Under the pieces are notes generated by a model that saw nothing but the letters and a program-made list of their open reading frames with translations, did not search any database and was not told the origin of the DNA. A stretch of 18,763 nucleotides of DNA from Discostella pseudostelligera (lineage: Eukaryota; Bacillariophyta; Thalassiosirophyceae; Thalassiosirales; Thalassiosiraceae), in NCBI GenBank assembly GCA_036940085.1, contig JALLBK010000210.1, forward strand, positions 1 to 18,763, written 5' to 3'. Positions 1 to 9,800 of the stretch are shown here, piece by piece. The translations under genes and the position numbers were made by a program. The first letter of the stretch is position 1, and the number at the start of each line of letters is the position of its first letter.

Positions 1-449
1 GAACCTGCCGATGGACTCCCCACAACTAAAACTGACATTCCCATCCGTGCCGCAAAGAGAGCAGATGTTAGGCCCGTGGGGCCACAGCCGACAACAATCA
101 CATCGAATCGGTGAGTTGATGATTGAAGTTCATTGAGATTTACATATTTTATAGGACGAGTCTCTCGTCGGTGATAAAGCGCACTGGCTTGATGATGAAG
201 CCATAGTGACTTTTGTTGCCTTCCAAGTAGTAATTGATCAGATGAACCCAAATTCACCATAATAAACAACCAAACCGCAACGATGAAGAGCAGCGACGAG
301 AGAAGTATTCTTGCACCAAAGCCAAAGCTGGCATCTATTATGTTGCTGCTCTTTGCGGATTCAAGAATGCCTTTTGATTTAGATAATGAAAGCCGCGCTT
401 GCTCATGATATCCATTGCTTCGCCTCCTCAGATCGGTGGGGCATGTCAT
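1..449 (-). CDS. Membrane-anchored FAD/NAD(P)-binding oxidoreductase, N-terminal part, runs off left edge
   Basis: An open minus-strand frame from ATG 449 to the window edge gives about 150 residues without a stop. Residues 1-45 are basic and Ser-rich. Residues roughly 46-68 form one hydrophobic helix (LLFIVAVWLFIMV), which looks like a signal anchor. After a linker of about 45 residues comes FDVIVVGCGPTG (residues 115-126), a GxGxxG dinucleotide-binding fold start, followed by LTSALFAARMGMSVLVVG, a typical first beta-alpha-beta unit ending in the strand that contacts the ribose. This resembles thioredoxin-reductase-like and related class II flavoproteins, but the catalytic part lies outside the window, so substrate and exact family are unknown. 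An in-frame ATG at 467 would add six residues (MHHDHD). I see no intron in the visible part. It shares a short divergent promoter with the lipase at 753. The fold call is solid; the function is open. Confidence 0.72.
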   Translation of the reverse strand, partial: MTCPTDLRRRSNGYHEQARLSLSKSKGILESAKSSNIIDASFGFGARILLSSLLFIVAVWLFIMVNLGSSDQLLLGRQQKSLWLHHQASALYHRRETRPIKYVNLNELQSSTHRFDVIVVGCGPTGLTSALFAARMGMSVLVVGSPSAG

Positions 450-467
450 GTCATGGTCATGGTGCAT

Positions 468-752
468 GGTGCATGGTGCATTGCAAATAATAATGAGTAA
501 AGATGGCCGAAAAATGGCGGGAAGAAAGATTTTCTAGAGGTATTGGCGGGAATGTTCCCGCAAGATATCTGCGTGCATAGATCTAGAGGCAAAGAATTGC
601 GGGAAGCTTCCCGCTGAAACTCTATTGCGTGTTGGTAGGTCACTCTCGCCTCTCGGGATGCGGGATGAGAGGGTGGACGGACGACGTCCGACGTCTCCGC
701 CAGAACCAAAGACAAAAGTAGATAGGGCGAGGTAATAGTGATAGAAACGACG
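468..752. promoter_or_regulatory. Bidirectional promoter with clustered E2F-like palindromes
   Basis: These 285 bp separate two divergent genes and must hold both promoters. They contain GGCGGGAA at 516-523, GCGGGAA-TG-TTCCCGC at 546-561 and GCGGGAA-GC-TTCCCGC at 599-614. TTCCCGC matches the core of the E2F/DP consensus (TTSSCGC). Each palindrome is preceded by TCTAGAGG (533-540 and 582-589), so the block looks like a diverged tandem duplication. The flank near 455-480 is a short CATGGTG-type repeat. I see no clear TATA box. E2F control, and hence S-phase expression of one or both genes, is an inference. Confidence 0.6.
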
Positions 753-3298
753 ATGGCGCTGCCGCCGATGCTTATCATTGTCACCCTGTTGGCATCGTTC
801 GGCAATGCCAGATACGGTGGGCTCTACCCCGGCTCTGCCTTTGTCCATCCTACATTGAGAAATGTTCCACTGGTCGGATGTCGAAGACATCGTCGCGTCA
901 CTGCAAATAAATTTTCAAGTGATGATGACAATACCGAGCAGGAATCAAGAGGCGGTCAAGACTTCCCAGCGTGGCTTAAGGCCTTGCTTAAGTGGGATAC
1001 ATCGGACCAATCGCCTTCACCTTCACCATCGGCCACCATTGAACAAGATGAAGTTGGTGGGGGTAGTCCACTCGACATACTGAAATTTGCCGTGGGCGGC
1101 AACAGACGGAGTGCAACTATCCAAAATGGGTGGGAGGATGAGATGTCCCCAGTGGTTGCCTCCCTATCGGGTATGATTAATGTAGAAGCATTGATGGCAG
1201 CTGCGAATGAAACAGATGAGGGGATGGATTTATTGCTTCCCAACATGAATGATCTAAAAACAGCAATAGATATATCTGACGCAAATGGTACTGTGGCCGA
1301 GGAGGAGGCATCATCCACAGCAACACTTTTTCCCTTCCTGGACAATGCACTAAGATGGGAAGATTTTGCCAAGAATTTTCAACAGTTAAGTGATCTAGTA
1401 TTGGATGACAACAAGGGAATGAATGTTACCTTTGAAGAGCTAGTCAATATGGTGCCGAACGATGAATTGGTTATTAATGATGAAGCGATTGGATCGGCTT
1501 CATCATCAATACTCAAAGACGCTACAAAGAGGTTGGAGTTCCTAATCAACGCGACAAGTTCTGTCTTTACTCCATCCGCATTTCAGTCTTTGATTCTTCG
1601 TGCGAGCAATGCCTTGGCAATCCAAGAGGCATCTGGGAACCTTACTTCGGCTGCATATGCAATCTTCGAACAAGCAGGGAAGGCGCCCATCGCAACGGCA
1701 GAATACACAGCTGAACTAGTGAAATTTGCAAATGCAGTGCTCGTTGGTGGATATGCACCGCTGTTTAGCAACTACCCATCGGCGACAAGTATACCGATTG
1801 AAGAGCAGCAACAGAAAGTAATTAAAGGTGCTGAATTCGCGACGCTGTCGGGTGCTATCTATGAAAATACTATCCTCAAAACTCACATTGTCGAGCATTC
1901 TATCCTTGCGCAAGGGAAAACTGCTGATATTGGATGGATGGTAACGGATAGTATTCAATATGAAGAAGATTTTTGGCCAGACGGCAGTGGTCCAACTTTA
2001 GTCCGCACCTTCGTGATACGAGGCTATGATGCGAGCGACGAAGAGGTCGACAGAGAGGGCCTTTTGAACAATGTATGCACAGCATCTCCAGTTGTTTTGC
2101 AACAAAATGATATGAGTTTGATCAAGGTTCACAAAGGGATGCTCGCGATGGCGGAAAAACTTTTGCAGGAACTGCAGAGTTACATTGATCTGACTTCACC
2201 ATCGCACAAATTTGTGTTTACTGGGTGAGCAATTGTCAAGATCATTAGATACGGAAATGCAAACATTATTTCGCTAATCAACGTTCTCAATCTATTCCTC
2301 ACATTTTAAAATGCACCAGTCACTCCATTGGAGGGTCACTTGCAATATTGCTATCTATCCTCTTGGCCAATGACCGCGGAAGTGATTTTGTGGTGAGAAG
2401 TTATGGTGCACATTATTATTTACCCGTGAATGAGATGCTTGTTCTCATAATGCTTTGTTCATCGATTCAGAGGCGAAGAGTTCTTCGGGTCTTCACATAC
2501 GGTTCTCCTCCCATCTTTGAGATAGAATCCATCTCAAAAGTGAAAGTTAATTCCATTGGAGGCAGTAATGCTTGTCCGGTTCTTGATGCATTTGATTTAC
2601 CAACTGACTTTGTCTATTCATATAACCAGCCATGGGATCCGATCGTACGCTTGTTTTCACAGTACGATCCTTTGTATCCTCTCATTGATGATCTTGGTGA
2701 GCAAAATGATTACCTATTCATCTGTAATGACCGCAGTGATTTGATTCAATTTCTTGATTACTCATCACAAAATTTGCATTAATTGGTAGGAGAAGACGGA
2801 TACACACCTTGGGTCTCTGGTCCCAGTAGAACACTGAGGCCAATACTCAAAACAATTCTAGAATCATGGGAAGGATGGTAAGCCTTTCTATCTGCTGATG
2901 CATAATGCAGAAGGTGCTTTCTGATTGTCAACGTTTCTAATATCATCTGATGAACAATATTTCATGATTGATTGACGCTTAGGCCGCGATTTAGAGCCAA
3001 TGCTCGGGGAATCGGACAAAACTATAGAAGTGTCGGTGTACAATATCTTCTACTGCCCGATCCAGCCCGATACTTGACGGATCGGCTAGTCTCTGTCAAT
3101 ACGCAGGTTCCCGAAATCGACACAATCATACAAATTTCTTCGAATGAGGTACTTCCTGCTTTGAACGACGTGTTCACGCTGGATACTTTCACAATCAGTT
3201 ATGTTTCCGTGGCGGTACGAAGTTTCATCCATCATTTCTACCCTGCCTATGGGGCGCCAGTTGTTGATTATGCAGAAAAAATATCGCCAGAAGAATAA
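753..3298 (+). CDS. Class 3 (fungal-type) lipase, five exons, predicted plastid-targeted
   Basis: Proposed exons are 753-2224, 2320-2392, 2471-2696, 2790-2877 and 2983-3298, giving 724 residues. All introns are GT-AG (95, 78, 93 and 105 nt). Splicing intron 1 rebuilds the nucleophile elbow GHSIGG (Ser about 493) after VHKGMLAMAEKL, as in class 3 lipases. Further signatures are FTYGSPPI (about 523-530), YNQPWDPIV with the likely acid Asp571, and SFIHHFYPAYG with the likely His703 or 704. The family hydrolyses ester bonds of acylglycerols or galactolipids; the substrate here is not known. The N-terminus has a hydrophobic core (MLIIVTLLASF) and then GSAFVHP, close to the ASAF motif of diatom plastid preproteins. 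About 400 residues before the catalytic domain are variable and acidic. I start at ATG 753 because the in-frame GTG at 738 is not a usual nuclear start. It resembles plastid lipases of plants (PLIP type), but the comparison is from memory. Confidence 0.85.
2393..2470 (+). other. Lipase intron 2: 78 nt, in frame, no stop
   Basis: This segment begins GTGAGAAG and ends TTCAG. It is a multiple of three, lies in phase 0 and has no stop in the reading frame, so an unspliced message would add 26 residues just after the nucleophile elbow, between SDFV and RRRVLRVFTYG. Removing it gives the continuous helix-strand join expected in class 3 lipases, so I treat it as an intron. Confidence 0.75.
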
Positions 3299-3516
3299 CG
3301 GACTTTGTCCAACTACATATAAATTTACTCTCGATCTTGACTATGAACAGGTTCGCTGGTATTCACCGTTTTAAGCTTGTGCAAATTACCCACTCATGTA
3401 ATCATGACGATCCCTGGTAAATCACCACTGGTTTGTATCGAAGACAAAAACATATACTACTCCCTCAGCACACTCTGTTACCATCCTATTGGATTATGCC
3501 AGACATGGTCTGAGCA
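3299..3516. other. Convergent 3' region between lipase and paralog A
   Basis: These 218 bp lie between two stop codons that face each other. There is no ORF of note. It holds a TGTAA at 3397-3401, a possible 3'-end signal for the lipase, and AT-rich stretches. Nothing else is recognisable. Confidence 0.5.
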
Positions 3517-5274
3517 TTAAGACATCTCCCCACCCGAATAATCCGTATCAACGTGCCTCTTCCTTGAGGCCGCCTTGCAGCTGCGTCCAACACCCACAGC
3601 AATTAGAAGAACGGCAAGGACTGCAATGACAATACCAACAATAGCACCCGCCGACAATCCTTCCTTTTGTTGCGACTTTCCAGAAACAATGTTTCCAGAC
3701 CTGTCACGAGTGTACCAGCTGCCAGAGCTCTCCTGATCGTAAGCGTGAGAATAGTCGCCCGCTTGCTTTTGCTTCAGCATTTGACAAACGTCGGCGGCGT
3801 CATCGGCTTCTTCCATGTCGTAGGTGTACCAATTGTAGTTCGCGGCGTTTTCATTCTGGTTCTGCTGATCGTCCTGGTTGTCGGCGCCACAGTTTGCGAA
3901 GCTAACAGCATTCTCTTCAAGGACACCCTGGCAATAGTCGTTCATTTCGTTGTTCGCATCGTCTTCCTCCTCTTGTTCGCCATCTTCGTTGACATTAGCG
4001 AACTGAAGTTGAGCGCAGGGTGTGATCTCGCTGAAGGCAGACTTGATGAAATCCTCAGCGTACATGAGGTAGTTAATAGCATTCCCATCACCGTTGGCAT
4101 CACCGTCGGCATTGGCATTGAAAGAGTACACATCCGCAAATGCATACTGGTTGGTGTACCATGTACAATCTTCATTGGCAAAGACGGCAAGTTCGACACC
4201 ATCTCCGTAGGAATCACACATGGCACCAACGTAGAGGTTCATGACGTTGTCCCACATTTTACCAGTCTCCTGACATTCGGCAAGGTTGCCAATCCATTGC
4301 GAAACTTCCTCGTCGAGGTTCTCGTTGCGTTCGACTTTATCGTCGAGGTCCTCCTCGTTGACGTAGCACTCGTAGGCGGCGCATTGGTTACAGTCGATGG
4401 CGTTGGCAAGCTTTCGTTCAAAGAGCTTACGGCCGGCTGATGACGGAATGAGAATTACGAGGAGTGTGTGGAATTACATGTGTTGGGTTGAAAGTGGAAT
4501 GATTGTATTGTAGATAACCTGAGCACGATAATAATATAACGCACCTCCCTCTTGGGCATCTGCTTCTTCGCCTTCCTCTGGTTCTCCTTCTGTGGTCATA
4601 ATATTAGCATTGAATTTTAGGTACAAGCCGAGGTACAGATCCATTATTTGCTAGTCAATAAAATTCCACTCACCTTCGCCCTCTCCCTCTTGTTCAGGAT
4701 TCTCCTCTTCGGCAGCAGCATCTTCTTCCTCAGCAGCCGCCTCCTCCTCCTGCTGGGGGTTGCAATAGTCCTCAAACTCCTGGCACTGCTCGCAATAATC
4801 CGTTCGTTTGTTGGCATAATACTGAGCAATGTTTACCAAGTACGTGGACAAATCGACGAGGTACAAATCATCCTCACTCTCGAGGTAGCAAGAGTCCTTT
4901 TGGCAGACGTGGAAAAGGACGTAGCTCTTAGCAGCGACAATCTGACCATTCTTGACGTAGTTGATAATGTTCTCATCGAAGAGATCTTCATCGTAGAGCT
5001 TGACATCCATACACTCGGAGAATTGGATGTAGTAGCTGCCGTCGATGTTGTTGTTGTCCTCCAACCGACGTGGAGTCACCGCACTGTTGTTGCTGACGCC
5101 GCTACGTTTGTAGGGGATAGCCTTCTTGAGTAGAGACTCGGTGGCCGGATCGCCACGGCGGAGGTTGCGGTTGCCAAGCTTAATGTTCTTTTTGACGACG
5201 GCGGGGGAGGAGGCCGAAGCGGCACCGATGGTGGCGGCAGAGGCAGCCAACGCGAGGAAGGAGAATTTCACCAT
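3517..5274 (-). CDS. Secreted type I membrane protein, two Cys-rich domains, RXL sites (paralog A)
   Basis: Exons on the minus strand are 5274-4674, 4589-4545 and 4436-3517, with GT-AG introns of 84 and 108 nt, giving 521 residues. Layout: signal peptide (1-22); pro-segment; RRL at 69-71; first domain with six Cys (72-168), including SYVLFHVCQKDSC; a Glu-rich linker (about 170-216) spanning the tiny second exon; two RKL sites (218-220 and 223-225); a second domain with ten Cys, including AVFANEDCTWY; an Asn/Gln-rich patch; one membrane helix (about 477-499); and a 22-residue basic tail ending DYSGGEMS. RXL is the proteolytic site described in diatom silica-associated proproteins. The build matches SDV membrane proteins in outline, but I cannot claim homology to silicanins or SAPs. 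It seems to belong to a broad diatom family of unknown function. Its paralog lies at 15803-17407. Confidence 0.85.
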
Positions 5275-6857
5275 GATTGTTCTATTCTATTATCGATGAT
5301 CGTTCCGATAGGATGGGGTGGATAGACGCCGAGCGAGGTGCTGATATTGGTTTGGGATGAATTGATTCGGCGTTGCTGCAGATTTTGGAACTCCAAATCC
5401 AATGAAAGAGGGGTTGGATTCGTTTTGCCGCCCCCAACTTTCCGACCAAATCGCTGCAGTGGTAGTACCCCCTACAGATTCCTCACGTAGACATCGAATT
5501 CCCATGCCTTTCTTGTTCTCCAAGCCACAAGGGGGCAATGAGTCTTCATCGCAGAAAATAACTGACGGATTCTTTCTCGAGAAGAAGGCTTTTCTTGCAG
5601 TTCTGGAGAGAAAAATTGCGGGGGCTGGCGCGTCGGCGAACAATGTCTCGCCAAAGGACGCAGTTTGGTGTGACGGACAGAAGAGAGAAATCCAGAGAGC
5701 AAGAAAGAGCGAAGAAGAAAGACAGAGAAAATGTATGAATTCCCGCGTGAAAATTACTTCCACCCGTCCCATTTTTTGAAGCATCGCGCCATTTCATGTA
5801 CTGGATCCCAGCGTATGTTCATCCATTTGAGGAGCAACAAAATCAAAGCAACTGATGATCCAACAAGCAAGGTCCAGCAAAAAAGCGCGAGGACGAGTTG
5901 AAAAAATGTGAGGTGCCACTTCTTCACCCGCCTGCATTCAAGCAAGAGCTCTTGCTTTTGTGTGGTTCCTCCTTCGTGACTTTTTTGAAGTTGGTGGATG
6001 TGGACGCACTTCTTTGTTCGAGACAAGAAATCCCATGTGGTGTTGCGATCGCGGGTTGTTTGTTGGAGTTTGAGAGATCGATCTTTGCCCTGCTTGCTTG
6101 TTGCTTGGACTCTCACCTTCGAATTTGAACATGATTACTCAAAAGCTTTTGTGCGATGATCTCTTCCCCGTGCAAAAAATTCTTGTCGACGAAGCATTCC
6201 ACCTGCTGATGAGCCCTACGCCAACAGCACCGATACGATCCATACCGCAGCGCCTCAGCACCCATCGACACCGAATACCATTGAGCCCATCCAACGCTAC
6301 GGTGGAAGGCTCGAACAAGAGGCGCGGTTACTAGAACTACCGGCACTTGAACTGTCACCCAATTCATTTGGCTGTGATAGCCGGGTAGTACTGACATTCG
6401 TGGCCGCTACTCAGGTACGATAAGGTCCACCTGATGAAAATGACGGGGTTTTCAATTTTTCCATGGCATTGCATCTACTGGTGGCGGCAATGATATGACA
6501 CCTATGCGAGCAGCGGCGGGGGATCGGCGTTGGGGTGGGGACAACCACTCTCCGCCGGAGCTGGTGCTGCGGCGTTCCGCTGATGGTGATGGTGGTGGTG
6601 CTGCTGGTCGAACGGGGGGGGGGCTAGAGTGCCACGATCTCGATTGTCAGCATTGCCGATCCGATGAGCTACATTACCCCTTTCCCATCTGTTTGTCTGT
6701 TTTGCCGCCGCCCTTCGTGCTCGATTATGTTCGGGGAGATGACACATTAATTTCAAAGCATTGTCGCTCATGTTCTCGTTCGCATTATCATTATTTTCCA
6801 TTCTCAATAATAATTTCAAAGTGAAAGTCCAGACAATTGCATTAAACAACAGTGCAG
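5275..6857. other. 1.6-kb divergent intergenic region without a supportable gene
   Basis: The region lies between two genes that point away from each other. It holds several short overlapping ORFs on both strands with no conserved motif, mostly lacking an ATG. Visible elements are one TTCCCGC (5740-5746, E2F-like core), a small dyad TTTGGA-AC-TCCAAA near 5384-5397, a GA-rich stretch around 5680-5730, and a G-rich segment at 6515-6630 with a ten-G run and GGT repeats. Long 5' UTRs with introns are possible but not visible. Confidence 0.5.
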
Positions 6858-9800
6858 ATGGACTATTCCGACAGCGAAAGTTATGACTCCGATTCGTATG
6901 GGGCAGCACCGCATGCCCAGGCTAGTATGGGCGACAACAACATCATGACCACGGGGAACAGTCACGGTTATCATCCACAACACTCCAGTGACGAAGATAA
7001 CTACAGAGTTGATGACGATTCCAGTGAGGCCCGCTCGGTAGGCTCCGCTTCCAGCCGAGATGGTGCTTCGTCCAACGAGGAAGATAATGATGACGATGAA
7101 CCACCCACAGCAGTGGCTGCACCAGTTCAACCGCGGGGCAAAACATTCCGCCCTCCTGTGGGTGTGGGCGATGGGAATTCGAGCAGCAGCGAAGAGGAGG
7201 ACAATGCAAAGCCACCCGCTAGTCATACTGCAACTGCTACTGCTCAGGTGATTAATCCAAATCCTGGACCGAGGGGAAAAGAATTACGTCTCATTATGAA
7301 TAAGGAACCGACTAAAACAGGCACGAGATCGAAATCTTCTCGAGCAACTAAAGGCAATGCAGCAAAGAAAGTAGCAGCCAAGGCCACCACCACCACCACC
7401 AGCAACAAGAAGCGCAAGACACCTCCTGCCAACCATGACAGTGACTCTGGCTCCGACGACGACGATAACGCTTGCATCGCCACCATTGTTGGGGGGAGCG
7501 ATACCGAAGAAGTTATGGCCGTGGCAACAAACATCAGTAGCAGTACCAAGAGAATGAAGGGCAATAATGGATCTGCTGTAAAGAAGACTGCACCGAAAAA
7601 GGCTTCTGTGAAGAAAGGTGGTGCCGGATCCAATGCAAAGGCCAAGCCGAAGTCGACAGGGGTAAAGAAGTCACCTCCCACCACCAGCGCTTCCTCCGTC
7701 CAATATCGAATGCCGGTAATATCTGCTGAGAAAGCCGCAGCCGCACACGAGGCCCGGACCACCCTACAAGGGACCGTGTCGACTCTGCCATATAGGGTTA
7801 CTGACACGCATATCATCCGAAGCTTTGGCAGGATCAAGCCCGAATACAACACCACACCTTTGGACGCACAGTATTCCAGTCCTCACGCGATATACCCCGT
7901 GGGATTCTCGTATGATAGATTCGAGTTTAGCCCAATCCATGGTCGTGTTATCAAGATGCGTTGCGATATCCTGGATGGGAGCAGCTTGCGAGAGTATCGA
8001 GAGGAACGAATGAGGAAACTAAAAGCAGGAAAGTCGAAATCGGATAAGAGTAGCGAGCCATCCTTGGTGGACGAGAGGCTGTCGAGCGAGAATGGCACTG
8101 ACTTTGGAGATGGACCCGTCTTTCGTGTCACGTGGGGTGAGGGTGTGGAAGAGGACAAGATATTGGAGAAACCGTGTCCGTTTGATCCATACCTTGCGTC
8201 TGCTCACTTAGGGGGAGACGTCGATGCCATCGCTGTTCCTTTATCGTCAAAGAAGGGCAGTAAGCCAGTGGGACTACCAGAAGTTGGTATGAGGGTCAGC
8301 GTTCGATTTGACAAATGCAAATTGTACTGGGGCACCATTACCCACGTCAAGCCACTTGGGAGCCAAGCCAAGAACAAGAAGGCGGTATGCAATATTGCTA
8401 TACAATATGATGACGGGGTAACTGAGATTGCTGCTTTTCCTGATCCTGATATTATCTTGGCCTACCAAGGTGAGTCAAATGGCATATGGCAGTTTCCGTG
8501 TTTGTTAATTTCCAAGATAATATTATTGACTCGAATTTCCCTGTAATCATTATTTCCCCAGGATTTCCACCTGTCGAGACTGTGGACGGCTATGTGACAG
8601 AAATGAATGGCAAGCCAGTGCGGTCGGTGTTGGCGAAATCTCCTATCGAAGCTTGGGGAAAGACTCTACTCTCACTCGGGCTCATTGATGAAGTCATATA
8701 CGATGTGGCGCTGAATTCGCTACTCACTTCGCGCGATGCAGGATTCGATGACAAATACAAAATCAATATGGCCAATAAGAAACGCAGCGACGACAAAGGG
8801 AAAGAGACAGTGTTTCATCTAAACGATGTAGATGGCGATGTCCTGAAGAGCGAAGGCATGGCAAGTGGTGATCGCATGGATACCGATACTAAGGAACGAG
8901 CAGATGTATCGCAAGAGGAGTTGCATCTTCGGAAGCAGTTGAGGGAAATGCACGAGAAGCTTGACATCTCCAAGAGGCGATCAAAGCTTGCGTCGATGTC
9001 TCTTGCTAACGCGCGAATTGCTACCATATCACCATTTGCAGCAAATCCCTTCGTTTGTCGCGAAGATTCAGCCTCGTTAGAATCATCATGGTTGGCCGCC
9101 GCTATCAAGAGAGAAAAAGCGAAAATGGGCAACACTGGAAACAAGCGGAAAATTGTTACTCCAGCTACAATTATGGAGAAAAACGATACATTCTTCGTTG
9201 ATAAGATCGAGCGCCTTGTGGAGGGCCTGCCAGGAAGTGAATTCGCTCCTTCATATGTATTCCATGCCAACCGATCGTCGTCAAAAGGCAACCAGGCATG
9301 GATTCAAGAAGCGAAGATTCGCCATCAAAGGCGCCAGCAAAAGGAGCAAAAAGAGCAGGAGAAGTCAATTAAGATGTCGAAGCAAGGCCATGCCAAAGCG
9401 AAGGCTGAGGAACAGAAGGTACGCATTTCTAGGTTTGTTGTTTTATGCTACAATAGATCGCTGCTGAATTGAACCAACTGTTGTTGCTCGGATCAGGTAT
9501 TGAAACGGAAAATTCAGGAAGTAGCAGCAGCCGACAAGAAAAGACTTAAATCTGAAGAGGAGGAGCAGAAACGAAGGGAGCGAATAAACAAGAGATTGTT
9601 GCTGCTGAATACTCAAATGGAAGAACGTCTGTCCAAGGAGGCGAGTATGATGAGAGAAAAGAGTATAACGAATCTAGTGAGGGCGATGAGCAAGGAATTT
9701 GTCAGGCGCCGCAAGGCTGCAGAGCTGATTGTGGGCAACAATCTTGATCGTTTATCGTCGTCGTCGACTTCCATGAACTCGTCATCCAACGTTCTAGTTC

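Noticed and set aside
738..752. GTG start for the lipase
   Set aside because: Non-ATG starts are rare in nuclear genes, and ATG 753 directly precedes the signal-peptide core.
3667..4440. A 257-codon plus-strand ORF opposite paralog A
   Set aside because: It is antisense to exon 3, is rich in Val/Ile as expected from the complement of acidic codons, and has no motif. Paralog conservation supports the minus strand.
5290..5797. Overlapping ORFs of 76-164 codons on both strands
   Set aside because: No motif, no paralog and no frame dominates; this looks like upstream DNA.
5754..6116. Minus-strand ORF of 120 codons with a membrane-like helix
   Set aside because: It starts at GTG, has no ATG before the helix, and overlaps other random ORFs. 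It could be real only if spliced to an unseen first exon.
6560..6610. Poly-His stretch on the minus strand
   Set aside because: It comes from a GGT/GAT microsatellite in the intergenic region, not from a supported gene.
7244..7855. A 203-codon minus-strand hydrophobic ORF
   Set aside because: It lies antisense to exon 1 of the chromatin gene; its hydrophobicity comes from complementing Lys/Ala/Thr codons.
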